From the NCBI RefSeq assembly GCF_002744715.1, contig NZ_KZ319370.1, positions 248,001 through 312,000 on the forward strand: a stretch of 64,000 nucleotides of DNA. The letters are read 5' to 3'. The position numbers and the translations under genes were made by a program. The notes under the pieces were generated by a model. The model saw only the letters and a list, made by a program, of their open reading frames with translations. It was not told the DNA's origin and made no database searches. Shown in pieces: positions 1 through 9,341 of the stretch (position 1 is its first letter; each line of letters begins with the position of its first letter). Source of the stretch: Marinobacter profundi. GTDB lineage: Bacteria > Pseudomonadota > Gammaproteobacteria > Pseudomonadales > Oleiphilaceae.

Positions 1-1
1 T

Positions 2-2782
2 ATGGGGTGGCAGACCACCGTGACCGGTATCCGGACCAATCCGTTCGCCCTGAGTGTCGAGGCGGTCGACCTGTCAGCCCTCGACAGTGGCGGAGAAAAG
101 GTGATCGGCTTTGACCGGTTCTACCTTGACCTCGGGTTTTTCCAGTTGTTCCGGGGTATCGTCGGCTTCCAGAATATCCAGCTGGATGAGCCGTTCATTC
201 GCGTCGACCTGCTGGAAGACTCCACGGTCAATTTCGCCCGCGACTGGCAGGCCCACAATGCTGTGACGGATGCCGCCGAAACCCCGGCGCCGGCGGCCGA
301 TGGGGCGCCGCCCAAGCTCTACTTTGGCCGGGTCGCCCTCAGTGGCGGTGAACTGCTGTTTCGCGATTTTACCGGTGCGGAGCCTGCCGACTTCCGGGTG
401 ACCCCGCTGGATCTGACGCTGACCGATCTGGCCACCTTTTCCCGTGATGGCCAGAACAGCGACTACGTGGTGAATGCGGCCCTTGGCGCCCAGACCATCC
501 AGTGGCAGGGTAACCTCAGTGTCACGCCGCTGGAGTCCAGTGGCTTCCTCAGCATCGCCAACGTTGACTACCTCACCCTCGGCCATTTCCTCCAGCCCTA
601 CCTGCCCTATGAGCTGGCAGGCGGAACCGTGAGCCTGGCCACTGACTATGACTTTGCCATGGCCGACGGTGTCCAGCTGGAGACTTCCGCCGGTGTGATC
701 AACGTCCGCGACCTGGCACTGGCGGTTGCCGGTGACAGCGACGGGCAGCCACCGGAGTTACGCGCTGCTGCCATTGACCTGGAACAGCTGGGCTTCAGCC
801 TGGCCGGTCGCGAGGCGCGGGTTGGCCGGGTGGGGGCCAGCGGGCTTGCCGTTGACCTGCTGCGTGACAAGAACGGGCAGATCAACCTGGTGACACCGTT
901 GCAGGCGGCGGATGCCGGGAGTGATGCCGGCGATGACGATACTGGCGCTGCGGCCACTACCCCCTTCCGCTGGACGGTGGCAGCGGTTGAACTCACCGAC
1001 AGCAACGTGGGCTGGCGCGACGAGGCCTTGCCGGAACCGGCAGATCTGCGCCTGGAGGCGCTGCAGCTGACCCTGGGTACCCTCAGCGACCGGCTGGAAG
1101 AACCCGTGCCGTACAGCCTGCAGGCCGGCCTTGCCAGTGGCGGCCGGCTGCAGGCCGACGGCCGGGTCACCCTGGCCCCGTTCACCCTGGAGTCCGGGCT
1201 GGCCGTATCCGCGGTGACCCTGGCGGCGTTTGAACCCTACCTCAAAACCGCCACCAACCTCGAAGTGCGTAAGGGCCAGCTGACCCTGGACGGTAACCTG
1301 GACCTGGATGGCCAGAAGGATCCGCTCACCGGGACCTTCAGTGGCACCGGTGAAATTGCCGGGCTGGATCTGGGCCTGGCCGGCAGCGACGAGCCGTTGC
1401 TGGCCTGGCAGGCGCTGCGGTTGGCGCCGATCGAATACAACGTGGCGCCCGCGCGGCTGGAAATCGGTACGGTTACCCTTGCCGGTGCTGCGGCGAACGT
1501 GGTGCGTTCGGTGGAGGGGGTTCACAATGTCGAACGCATCGTGCGGGAATCGGCAGCTGGCGAGAACGCGCAAGGGGCGCCGAGTGAGACCGGAAAAGCG
1601 GGCCTGATCTTCCGTATCGGAGAGGTCATCCTGGAAAACAGCGGGGTCAATTACACCGATCGCAGTCTTTCTCCGGTTTTTGCGACCCGTTTCGGCGAGC
1701 TCAATGGCTCGGTCACTGGCCTCAGCAACATTTCCCCGCAACAGGGGCGGGTTGCCATTCAGGGGCGGGTAGGCGACCTGTCCCGGCTCAGTTTTGACGG
1801 TTCCATCGGGACCCTGGGTACGGAAGATTCCAGCGAGCTGGTAATCCGGCTGCAGGACCTGTCGCTGCCTACCCTGTCGCCCTATTTCGGTCGTTACCTG
1901 GGGTACGGGGTGGACGGCGGCAAGCTGGCGCTGAACCTGGACTACAAGATTGCCGGTAGCCGCATCGATGCTACCAACCTGGTGGTCATGGACCGCCTCG
2001 AACTGGGCCAGACAGTGCCCAGCGACGAGGCGGTCAACGCTCCGGTCAAACTGGGGCTGGCGCTGTTGCGGGACAGCGACGGCATAATCGAGATTGACCT
2101 GCCGGTCAGTGGTGACCTTAACGATCCCGAGTTCAGTGTCGGCCGGGTGGTGATGCGGGCCTTCGTCAACCTGCTGGCCAAGGCGGCGATGTCGCCGTTC
2201 AGCATGCTGGGCTCGATTGCCGATATGGCCGGGCTGTCCGGCGAAGAACTGGGGCAGGTCAGCTTTGCCCCCGGCGCGGAAGCGTTGTCCGGGGAGCAGG
2301 CCGGCAAGCTGGATGTGCTGGCCAAGGCCCTCAGCGAGCGCCCCGAGTTATTGCTTAATGTCCGCGGCGCGGTGGTACCGGAGCTCGACGGGGCGGCGCT
2401 GCGCCAGCAGCAACTGAATCGGCGCCTGGGTCTGGATGGCAGCGAGACTCAGGCCGCGCGGATCCGCCGCCTGGAGCAGGCGGTGGCCGACAGCGGTGTG
2501 GCGGTGGCACCGCTGCGTGAGCAGGCCGTGGCCCGCCAGGGTGGTGAGCTCAGCGACAGCCAATGGCAGGCGACGCTGTACCGGCAGCTGACCGCTGAGC
2601 TGCCGTTACCCCCGGAGGCGCTCGGAAACCTGGCGGTGGCCCGAGGCCTCTGGCTGCAACGTTCGCTGCTGGACGACCATGATATTCCGGCCAGCCAGCT
2701 GTTCCTGCTTGACCCCCAGCTCAATGGCGCGCCGTCGGGCGATGGCCAGGTGGTGGTGCAGTTCACCCTGGACGCCCGCTGA
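2..2782 (+). CDS. DUF748 domain protein (AsmA-like), 5' end cut by window edge
   Basis: The frame is open to the first base of the window and the first visible methionine already sits inside a conserved repeat-like region, so the N-terminus, expected to hold a membrane anchor, lies upstream. The 926 visible residues are rich in beta-strand patterns of the AsmA/DUF748 type, with a conserved stretch on pilot-like lines (VDLLRDKNGQINL near residue 280; LLRDSDGIIEIDLPVSGDL near 680). The C-terminal 200 residues have an OmpA-like character (VSFAPGAEALS, then LDVLAKALSERPELLLNVRG). Family members are large envelope proteins, some thought to help move lipid between membranes. The substrate here cannot be told. 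Its stop overlaps the next start (ATGA), so the two are probably translationally coupled. Confidence 0.85.
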   Translation: MGWQTTVTGIRTNPFALSVEAVDLSALDSGGEKVIGFDRFYLDLGFFQLFRGIVGFQNIQLDEPFIRVDLLEDSTVNFARDWQAHNAVTDAAETPAPAADGAPPKLYFGRVALSGGELLFRDFTGAEPADFRVTPLDLTLTDLATFSRDGQNSDYVVNAALGAQTIQWQGNLSVTPLESSGFLSIANVDYLTLGHFLQPYLPYELAGGTVSLATDYDFAMADGVQLETSAGVINVRDLALAVAGDSDGQPPELRAAAIDLEQLGFSLAGREARVGRVGASGLAVDLLRDKNGQINLVTPLQAADAGSDAGDDDTGAAATTPFRWTVAAVELTDSNVGWRDEALPEPADLRLEALQLTLGTLSDRLEEPVPYSLQAGLASGGRLQADGRVTLAPFTLESGLAVSAVTLAAFEPYLKTATNLEVRKGQLTLDGNLDLDGQKDPLTGTFSGTGEIAGLDLGLAGSDEPLLAWQALRLAPIEYNVAPARLEIGTVTLAGAAANVVRSVEGVHNVERIVRESAAGENAQGAPSETGKAGLIFRIGEVILENSGVNYTDRSLSPVFATRFGELNGSVTGLSNISPQQGRVAIQGRVGDLSRLSFDGSIGTLGTEDSSELVIRLQDLSLPTLSPYFGRYLGYGVDGGKLALNLDYKIAGSRIDATNLVVMDRLELGQTVPSDEAVNAPVKLGLALLRDSDGIIEIDLPVSGDLNDPEFSVGRVVMRAFVNLLAKAAMSPFSMLGSIADMAGLSGEELGQVSFAPGAEALSGEQAGKLDVLAKALSERPELLLNVRGAVVPELDGAALRQQQLNRRLGLDGSETQAARIRRLEQAVADSGVAVAPLREQAVARQGGELSDSQWQATLYRQLTAELPLPPEALGNLAVARGLWLQRSLLDDHDIPASQLFLLDPQLNGAPSGDGQVVVQFTLDAR

Positions 2783-3429
2783 TGAAGAACCTTCCCGTTG
2801 ATGAGGACACCCCTGCTGTTAAGGAAACCAACGTGACCAGACGCCCCCTCAGCCATTTTTTTGCCTACGTAGCCCGGTTACGCTGGATTCGCCGTTGGGG
2901 GCTGATGCGTAACGCCATTGAGGAAAACGTCGCGACCCATTCCTGGGAGGTGGCCACCCTGGCTCACGCCCTGGCACTGATCCGTAACCGGCACTTTGGC
3001 GGTACCGTCAATGCAGACCGCATTGCCGCGGCGGCGCTGTATCACGATGCTACCGAGGTGATTACCGGTGATATGCCCACCCCGGTCAAGTATCACTCGA
3101 AAGTGATGCGGGAGGTGTTCGGGGATATCGAGCACAAGGCCCAGGAAGAACTGCTGGCGCTGTTACCGGAGGAACTGCGGGAATCGTTCGCGCCCTATCT
3201 GCGGGAGTCCGGGCTGGCGTACGGTGAGCGGGAACTGATCAAGGCCGCAGACCGGCTGTCCGCGCTGTTGAAATGCCGGGCCGAGATCCAGGCCGGCAAC
3301 AAGGAATTCGAGCCGGCGGCGGAGCAGATTCTCCACCGCCTGCAGCAGCAGGCCCTGCCGGAAGTGCTGTACTTCCTGGAGGTGTTTGCACCCGGTTACG
3401 AGCAACCGCTGGATCACCTGCTGGGGTAG
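2782..3429 (+). CDS. yfbR: 5'-deoxynucleotidase YfbR (HD domain)
   Basis: 215 residues, close to the usual 199 of E. coli YfbR plus a short N-terminal extension. YfbR is an HD-superfamily metal-dependent phosphohydrolase that removes phosphate from deoxyribonucleoside 5'-monophosphates. The metal ligands are visible: H53 in ENVATHSWEVA, H88-D89 in LYHDATEV, and D157 in IKAADRLSAL. The family block TGDMPTPVKY follows the HD pair. The ATG overlaps the preceding TGA, so it is cotranscribed with the DUF748 gene. A start at the internal methionine before RNAIEEN would lose conserved sequence, so the overlapping ATG is preferred. Confidence 0.93.
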   Translation: MKNLPVDEDTPAVKETNVTRRPLSHFFAYVARLRWIRRWGLMRNAIEENVATHSWEVATLAHALALIRNRHFGGTVNADRIAAAALYHDATEVITGDMPTPVKYHSKVMREVFGDIEHKAQEELLALLPEELRESFAPYLRESGLAYGERELIKAADRLSALLKCRAEIQAGNKEFEPAAEQILHRLQQQALPEVLYFLEVFAPGYEQPLDHLLG

Positions 3430-3492
3430 CGGCCACCTGGCCGGAAAGTCCCGTGGGGGGGCTCATCCGGCCGCCTGGTCCCGTTGCAGGCC

Positions 3493-4527
3493 TCAGCTGT
3501 TGCCGGCCGACGCCACCATGCCTCCGCGCAGGCCATCCCGGCGCAGGGAGTCCCGCACCACGTCTTCCGGGCTGCCGGCCAGCTCGCGGAACATGCCCAT
3601 GGAGCCCAGCAGGGCGGACGACTCGTAGGGGATGAAGACCCGCTCGCCGTCCTTCGCCATGGTTGGCAGCGCCTTGATGTAGCTCTGGCCCAGCAGGTAG
3701 CCCACCACCGTGCGCTTGTTCTCTTCGGTTTCGCCAATGGCATTGAGTACCAGGCGGATGGATTCCTGTTCGCCCTGGGCGCGCAGGATGGCGGATTCCT
3801 TGTCGCCCTGGGCATTCAGGATGGCCGATTCGCGCTGGCCCTGGGCCATGGCAATGGCCGCCGCCTTCTCACCTTCGGCCTCGGTCACCGTGGCCCGGCG
3901 CTTGCGTTCGGCGGCCATCTGCAGGCGCATGGCCTCTTCCACTTCTTCCGGCATGCTGATGTCCTGCACCTCCACCCGGGTCAGCTTGACCCCCCACTTG
4001 GAAGCAGGCTCTTCCATCTCGGCCTGGATGGCGCTGTTGACCTCGCTGCGGGATTCAAACAGCTTGTCCAGTTCCATCTTGCCCACCACCGAGCGCAGTG
4101 TGGTCTTGGCCAGTACCTCGACCGCCTGGCTCATGTTGGCGACTTCGTACACCGCGCGACGCGGGTCAATGATCTGGTAGTACAGCGCGCCGTTGATTTT
4201 CACGGTCACGTTGTCGGTGGTGACCACCGGCTGGCCGGGAAAGTCCATCACGGTTTCGCGGCGGTCGATGCGGACCTCGTCGCTGGTCACCGGGTGGTAG
4301 TCATCGCCCATCCGCATGTAGCGGATCATGGTGATGGGGCGTGGCTTCTCGATGAACGGAATGATGATGTTGATGCCGCTTTCGAGGACGCGGTTGAACG
4401 AGCCCAGACGCTCGATGACCATCACCTCGGACTGGCGGACGATCACCAGGCCCTTGGCAATGATGAAAATACCGACCGCGACAACGATCAGGCTGATAAC
4501 CAGCCCGGGGGTAACTAGTGACTCCAT
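3493..4527 (-). CDS. qmcA: SPFH/stomatin-family membrane protein QmcA
   Basis: 344 residues with one N-terminal membrane helix (about 8-28), an SPFH domain (about 30-210) and a long charged, alanine-rich coiled coil in which a unit like AQGxxESAIL repeats three times (about 230-265). This is the typical layout of QmcA-type slipins, which form cage-like oligomers in membrane microdomains, with the E. coli protein linked to FtsH. It starts 2 bases after the stop of the NfeD gene, and NfeD-slipin pairs are a classic operon. The antisense strand is open across the whole gene, but that is a composition effect. Confidence 0.92.
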   Translation of the reverse strand: MESLVTPGLVISLIVVAVGIFIIAKGLVIVRQSEVMVIERLGSFNRVLESGINIIIPFIEKPRPITMIRYMRMGDDYHPVTSDEVRIDRRETVMDFPGQPVVTTDNVTVKINGALYYQIIDPRRAVYEVANMSQAVEVLAKTTLRSVVGKMELDKLFESRSEVNSAIQAEMEEPASKWGVKLTRVEVQDISMPEEVEEAMRLQMAAERKRRATVTEAEGEKAAAIAMAQGQRESAILNAQGDKESAILRAQGEQESIRLVLNAIGETEENKRTVVGYLLGQSYIKALPTMAKDGERVFIPYESSALLGSMGMFRELAGSPEDVVRDSLRRDGLRGGMVASAGNS

Positions 4528-4529
4528 GT

Positions 4530-4991
4530 TTACTGCTCCTTGTGGTGGTTTGCGAGATGCACGATGGCGGTGGTGCCATCAAACTGTTCGAAAATGACCG
4601 GAGTGCCCTCCGGCAGTTCGGGGCTGGAACCGTCTTCCAGTTTCAGCCGGTAAAAATCGCCGTTGACCTTGATACCGGTGGCGCCGTCAAAATCCCGCTG
4701 CAGGGTGTGATAGCGCCGGCCGTGCTCCACCCCGGTGCCGGTGGTGCCGTAGGCCACCCCCTTGGGTGAGAACCGGGGCCGGATCCAGCGGATGGCGACC
4801 GGCACCAGGATGCCGGACAGTACCCCCATGGCGACCAGTTGCCACTCGAACGGCGCGCCAAGGAAGGCCACCAGTGCCGTCAGCGCGGCCGCAACGCCGA
4901 GGGCCAGCAACAACAGAACCCCCGAGGTCAGTTCGGCAAGGCTGAGTACCAGGGCCAGGATCAGCCAGAAGTGGGTAAGGCTCCATTCCAT
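4530..4991 (-). CDS. NfeD-family membrane protein
   Basis: 153 residues from the ATG at 4991, whose product begins MEWSLTHFWLILALVLSLAE. A longer frame would need a TTG at 5039. NfeD-like short proteins have two or more membrane helices followed by a small OB-fold. Here helices lie at about 5-70, and the OB-type segment starts near GTTGTGVEHGRRYHTLQRDF and ends in TPVIFEQFDGTTAIVHL. NfeD proteins partner with stomatin-like proteins, and qmcA follows by 2 bases. The Shine-Dalgarno is weak (ACGGA about 7 bases upstream). Confidence 0.88.
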   Translation of the reverse strand: MEWSLTHFWLILALVLSLAELTSGVLLLLALGVAAALTALVAFLGAPFEWQLVAMGVLSGILVPVAIRWIRPRFSPKGVAYGTTGTGVEHGRRYHTLQRDFDGATGIKVNGDFYRLKLEDGSSPELPEGTPVIFEQFDGTTAIVHLANHHKEQ

Positions 4992-5218
4992 CGTCAATTC
5001 CGTCAGTTGGGCGTGGTGATGATTGGCGATTGTAACCAATGCACCTGCCGGCGTCCCCTGTCACCGGCTGGAAGTTGCGGGCGGGTACCGCCCAACTGGC
5101 CGGAGCGCCCGCAGCCGGCGGCATCTGGTGCCATTTTGCATGGCTGGCCAACTGTTACAGTACAAGGGTCGTAACGTACCTGCTTTCATGTTCAAAACAA
5201 AACAGAGGGTCAGCAATC

Positions 5219-6034
5219 ATGAAGGATCTCAAGAACAAAGTGGCCGTGGTAACCGGTGCCGGCTCCGGTATTGGCCGCGCCCTCGCCAGCGCGCTGGCAG
5301 CCAAGGGATGCCGCCTGGCGCTGTCCGACGTCAACGAGGCCGGGCTGGCGGAAACTGCGGCGGCCTGCGGTGGCGCCGAAGTGCGCACCTACCGTCTTGA
5401 TGTATCCGATCGTGATGCCATCTACGCCCACGCGGACCAGGTGGCTGCCGACTTCGGTAAGGTCAACCTGGTCATCAACAATGCCGGTGTGGCACTGTCG
5501 GCGACGGTGCGGGAAATGACCGACGAAGACTTCAAATGGGTCATGGACATCGACTTCTGGGGTGTGGCCCATGGATCCCGCGCCTTCCTGCCGCACCTGA
5601 TCGCCTCCGGTGATGGCCATGTGGTGAACATTTCCAGTGTCTTTGGCCTGATCGGCGTGCCCAAGCAGAGCGCCTACAACGCCGCCAAGTTTGCTGTTCG
5701 CGGGTTCACCGAGTCCCTGCGCCAGGAAATGAAACTGGAGAACCAGCCGGTGTCGGTGAGTTGTGTGCATCCCGGTGGTATCCGCACCAACATCGCCAAC
5801 TCCGCGCGCATGGGCAAATCCGAAAATGGCGATGCCCAGCGCAAGGGCTTTGACAAGCTGGCCATGACCACCCCGGACAAGGCTGCGGAAATCATCGTCA
5901 AGGGCATCCAGAAAGATGAGTCACGGATTCTGGTGGGGCCGGATGCCTGGGGCATCGATGCCATCAACCGCTTGCTGGGTTCGGCTTACCAGCCGCTGGT
6001 TGAGCGGTTTTCCCGCAAGAACCTGTATGTCTGA
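5219..6034 (+). CDS. Short-chain dehydrogenase/reductase
   Basis: 271 residues of a classical SDR. Cofactor motif TGAGSGIG lies at about 12-19, NNAG near 88, and the catalytic Ser-Tyr-Lys set in ISSVFGLIGVPKQSAYNAAK near 140-156. The ATG at 5219 is chosen because AGAGGG sits 8-9 bases upstream and the Rossmann strand begins right after; in-frame sequence upstream to 5039 is not family-like. An Asp in LALSDVNEAG after strand 2 suggests NAD(H) preference. The substrate is unknown. It is transcribed alone, divergently from nfeD-qmcA. Confidence 0.9.
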   Translation: MKDLKNKVAVVTGAGSGIGRALASALAAKGCRLALSDVNEAGLAETAAACGGAEVRTYRLDVSDRDAIYAHADQVAADFGKVNLVINNAGVALSATVREMTDEDFKWVMDIDFWGVAHGSRAFLPHLIASGDGHVVNISSVFGLIGVPKQSAYNAAKFAVRGFTESLRQEMKLENQPVSVSCVHPGGIRTNIANSARMGKSENGDAQRKGFDKLAMTTPDKAAEIIVKGIQKDESRILVGPDAWGIDAINRLLGSAYQPLVERFSRKNLYV

Positions 6035-6152
6035 GCCGTGTGACGGCTGACTGATCCGCCCCCCGGTGCGGGCATCCGGGCCGGGGGTGCGAACGATGGT
6101 GCCGCGGGTGACCGCAGCGGCAGGGACGCCGGCTGCTTACCCGTAGGTTTAT

Positions 6153-6180
6153 TTTACATACCGCAGTTACCTTCTATACT
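6153..6180 (+). promoter_or_regulatory. Candidate sigma-70 promoter for the diguanylate cyclase
   Basis: TTTACA at 6153-6158 and TATACT at 6175-6180 are separated by 16 bases; each hexamer is one mismatch from consensus. The site lies about 28 bases before the ATG at 6208, giving a short leader. Seen by eye only. Confidence 0.5.
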
Positions 6181-6207
6181 CTCTGTGTATCAGGGAAAGA
6201 AGCAGCC

Positions 6208-7299
6208 ATGAAAACACCCCATCATCCTGACCTCGGCGCGTCATTAAGGGACAGTCGCTCCGGGCTCCGTGACAGTCACCGTCGCTCGTTAATGCGGCTG
6301 TTATTTATTGCCACCGGTTCCGCACTGTTGGTTTTCGCCTGCCTGCAACTGATCAGCGGGGTCTACTGGCTCGCTGGCCTGGAGTTGCTGGCCAGTGGCG
6401 TGCTGCTTGCAGGTACCCGGCGTATCGACCGGACCCCCCACCTGCAGTGGTGGATCTACAGCTATCTGGTCGCCCTGTTTTCGTTCTTCCTGATGATCAT
6501 GCTGGTGCCCGATGCGTCGGTCGCGGCGTTTGTCTGGGTGCTGATGATGCCGGTGCTGGCCTACCTGCTGCTGGGCAAACGGGAGGGGTTGTGGCTGTCG
6601 CTGCCGTTCATGACGGCAGGCGGTATCAGCTACTACCTCTACCTCGGCACGGTGGGCGATGCCCGGATCATGATTGACCTGCTCAACATGGTGCTGTGCG
6701 GGGTGCTGATGCTGGTGTTCATTCACCTTTACGAGAACCGGCGGGAAGAAGCGGAAGAGAAACTGGTGACCATCGCCCAGACCGACGCGCTTACCGGGCT
6801 GGGCAATCGTGGCAGTTTCCAGGCGATCCTCAACCGTACCCTGGCGGAATGCCGGCGCAGCCGCACCGGCTTTGCCCTGGTGCTGATGGACATTGACTAC
6901 TTCAAGCAGGTTAACGATACCCTCGGCCATGAGGCCGGCGACCAGGTGTTGCGCCACATCGGCGATTGTCTGACCGAGCGCCTGCGGGCCACCGACTCGG
7001 TCGGCCGCCTGGGTGGTGAGGAATTCGGGCTGATCCTGCGGGATGTTCACGGTGACGATGCCTTCGAACTGATTGACGAGCTTCGTGAATGCATTGCCGG
7101 CAGCGAACTGAGTTACGGAGCCTCTACCGTGCGCATCACCGCCTCGTTTGGCATTGCCTGCTGGCCCGCCGATGGCGCTACGGTGGATGACCTGTTCCGG
7201 GCGGCCGATCACTGTCTGTACCGCGGCAAGCACTCCGGGCGCAATACCGTGGCACGTCCCGGTTCACCGGTAGTGCACAACAGCGCCCTGGCTGGTTAA
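6208..7299 (+). CDS. Membrane diguanylate cyclase (GGDEF)
   Basis: 363 residues. Six or so hydrophobic helices (about 30-175) form an N-terminal membrane sensor of no recognised family, followed by a short linker and a GGDEF domain (about 185-350). The active-site loop is GGEEF at 269-273, an accepted active variant, and the inhibitory I-site RATD (260-263) sits the canonical five residues upstream. It is therefore predicted to make c-di-GMP with product inhibition. It is a single-gene unit behind a good sigma-70-like promoter. The signal it senses is not evident. Confidence 0.92.
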   Translation: MKTPHHPDLGASLRDSRSGLRDSHRRSLMRLLFIATGSALLVFACLQLISGVYWLAGLELLASGVLLAGTRRIDRTPHLQWWIYSYLVALFSFFLMIMLVPDASVAAFVWVLMMPVLAYLLLGKREGLWLSLPFMTAGGISYYLYLGTVGDARIMIDLLNMVLCGVLMLVFIHLYENRREEAEEKLVTIAQTDALTGLGNRGSFQAILNRTLAECRRSRTGFALVLMDIDYFKQVNDTLGHEAGDQVLRHIGDCLTERLRATDSVGRLGGEEFGLILRDVHGDDAFELIDELRECIAGSELSYGASTVRITASFGIACWPADGATVDDLFRAADHCLYRGKHSGRNTVARPGSPVVHNSALAG

Positions 7300-7360
7300 C
7301 CGGCGCCAACGGGGTTACTCTTGCCGAAGAATCCCCCGCTGATGGTGACGCTGTTCAATT

Positions 7361-8158
7361 ATGTGCGAATTACTGGCGATGAGTGCCAACACCCCGACTG
7401 ACCTGTGCTTCAGTTTCACCGGCCTGACCCGCCGTGGCGGTGAAACCGGCCCCCACAAGGACGGCTGGGGTGTCGCATTCTATGAAGGCAAGGGGGTGCG
7501 GGCGTTCCATGAACCCGAGGCCAGTGCCAATTCCCGGATTGCGGAAGTGGTCCAGACCCACCCCATCAAGAGCGAAGTGGCCATCTGCCATATCCGGCAA
7601 GCCAATGTCGGTGCCGTCTGCCTTGCCAATACCCACCCCTTCATGCGCGAACTCTGGGGCCGCTACTGGGTGTTTGCCCACAATGGCCAGCTCCAGGGCT
7701 TCCGCGCCGCGCCCGGCTTCTACGAAGCGGTCGGCGACACCGACAGCGAGGCCCTGTTCTGTGACCTGCTCAATCACCTGCGTCGTGACGGTAACCGCGA
7801 TGCCCCGGTGGCCGAGGTGGTGGACCTGCTGGTGCGGCTGTCGGCGGGCTATGCCAGTCAGGGGGTGTTCAACCTGCTGCTGAGCAATGGCGACTGGCTG
7901 TTTACCTACTGCACCACCAAGATGGCCAGCATTACCCGCCGCGCCCCGTTCGGTCCGGCCCGCCTCAAGGACGCCGACGTCACGGTGGATTTCGAAGCGG
8001 AAACCACCCCCAACGACATTGTCAGCGTGATTGTCACCGAGCCGCTGACGGCCGACGAGCGCTGGGATATCTACCAGCCGGGCGAGTGGCGGTTGTGGCG
8101 TAAAGGGGAGGTGGTCATGCAAGGGCTGGCTCCCCCCGCAGCCGGGGAGAGCCTCTGA
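7361..8158 (+). CDS. Class II glutamine amidotransferase (YafJ-like)
   Basis: 265 residues. The mature N-terminal nucleophile Cys2 (MCELLAMSAN) and the pattern TRRGGETGPHKDGWGVAFYE are diagnostic of the YafJ/DUG3-like class II glutamine amidotransferase fold. HIRQAN and WVFAHNGQL carry the glutamine-binding loops. Such proteins consist of the glutaminase domain alone; their physiological acceptor is unknown, although the yeast homologue Dug3 acts in glutathione degradation. It stands 61 bases after the diguanylate cyclase and may be read through from it. Confidence 0.88.
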   Translation: MCELLAMSANTPTDLCFSFTGLTRRGGETGPHKDGWGVAFYEGKGVRAFHEPEASANSRIAEVVQTHPIKSEVAICHIRQANVGAVCLANTHPFMRELWGRYWVFAHNGQLQGFRAAPGFYEAVGDTDSEALFCDLLNHLRRDGNRDAPVAEVVDLLVRLSAGYASQGVFNLLLSNGDWLFTYCTTKMASITRRAPFGPARLKDADVTVDFEAETTPNDIVSVIVTEPLTADERWDIYQPGEWRLWRKGEVVMQGLAPPAAGESL

Positions 8159-8216
8159 CCGGTGAGCCGTCCGGAGCGGGCCCGTGGCGGACTCGCTGCC
8201 CGGGGCTTACCGCTCG

Positions 8217-9110
8217 TCACTGCAGGGTACGACGGTTGCCGTTCTTGTATTGCGGTGCAATGTGCTGTTCGATCTCGCTCTTGAAGCGGGCAATCACTTC
8301 ACTGTTGTCGTGATCCCAGGGATGGAAGTCCGGCTTGAAGTACTCCAGCCAGCTGGGAATCAGGCTTGAGAAGGTGCCGTTCTTGCCCCACATCCGCCAC
8401 AGCCCTTTGCCGGCGTCCTTCAGGGAGAAGTGTTTCGGGTCGTTCAGCATCATGCGGGTGGTGAAGTAGGTTGCCATCACACCCAGGGCGGCGGTACTGA
8501 AAGCAAGGTAGAAACTGCGCTCGGCATAGGTGCCTCCGACCTGCTTGAAGACGTCGTAGGTAACGGCCTTGTGTTCGGTTTCCTCGATGGCGTGCCACAT
8601 CCACAGTGGCCGCATGGATTCGTGCATGTCTTCGCGCACGTCGTCCCGTTCCAGCAGCATGTCCGCCATCATCGCGGTCATGTGCTCAAGGGCGCAGGTG
8701 ATGGCCAGCTGGTGGCGCCTGGGAAGCTTACTGGCAATGCCGAGCACCACCGCAAGGTGTTTTTCCATGTCGTCCACCGGCATGCCCTGATCGCGGACGT
8801 GCTGGTTCATTGCGACATGCTCGAGGGAGTGCATGGCCTCCTGGCCGATGAATCCGCGCACCTCCTCCTTCAGCTTCGGATCGGTTATCTGGTCACGGTA
8901 CTGACGCACCGAGTCCACGAAGAACTGCTCGCCCTGGGGAAACAGCACCGAAAGCGCATTCATCATGTGGCTCAGCAGGTAGTTGTTGTCGAGCCAGTAG
9001 CGGGGTACCTGCTCGCCGAACTCGAAGCCCATGCGTTGCGGCTTGATGGATACATTGTCCGGGGTGTGCGATACCGGCGTGTCGGTGGTGGCCGTTTTTG
9101 TTCTCAGCAT
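8217..9110 (-). CDS. PF10118-type metal-dependent hydrolase
   Basis: 297 residues from the ATG at 9110, which has AGAGGAG 8 bases upstream; the longer frame to 9206 has no ribosome site. The alpha-helical protein carries a likely di-metal set: IGQEAMHSLEH, ALEHMTAMMADMLLE and WHAIEETEHKAV, the pattern of the predicted metal-dependent hydrolase family PF10118, which looks like a ferritin/oxygenase four-helix arrangement. The reaction is not established. It is divergent from an AraC-type regulator across a 231-base gap, a frequent regulator-target arrangement. Confidence 0.82.
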   Translation of the reverse strand: MLRTKTATTDTPVSHTPDNVSIKPQRMGFEFGEQVPRYWLDNNYLLSHMMNALSVLFPQGEQFFVDSVRQYRDQITDPKLKEEVRGFIGQEAMHSLEHVAMNQHVRDQGMPVDDMEKHLAVVLGIASKLPRRHQLAITCALEHMTAMMADMLLERDDVREDMHESMRPLWMWHAIEETEHKAVTYDVFKQVGGTYAERSFYLAFSTAALGVMATYFTTRMMLNDPKHFSLKDAGKGLWRMWGKNGTFSSLIPSWLEYFKPDFHPWDHDNSEVIARFKSEIEQHIAPQYKNGNRRTLQ

Positions 9111-9341
9111 GGTTACACTCCTCTGCGTCACGACGCTTTGGCTGAAGTCATGGCTCCAGTGTGTGCAAGTCAAGGCCGGCTTTGAAGGCGAAAAAGGGAC
9201 GGCCATCGTTCAGGATGGGCCAGCGTGGCGGTTTTATTGGCTATGCTGACAGTGTCATACCGGCCTCGTATCCCACTGTGGTGGACGTTGGCATCTGTTA
9301 GCATCGGTTTTCTGCTTTTCCAATCATCAGAAGGAACCGCT

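Noticed and set aside
3484..4518. 344-codon frame antisense to qmcA
   Set aside because: Mirrors qmcA almost exactly in extent, with histidine-rich, domain-free translation.
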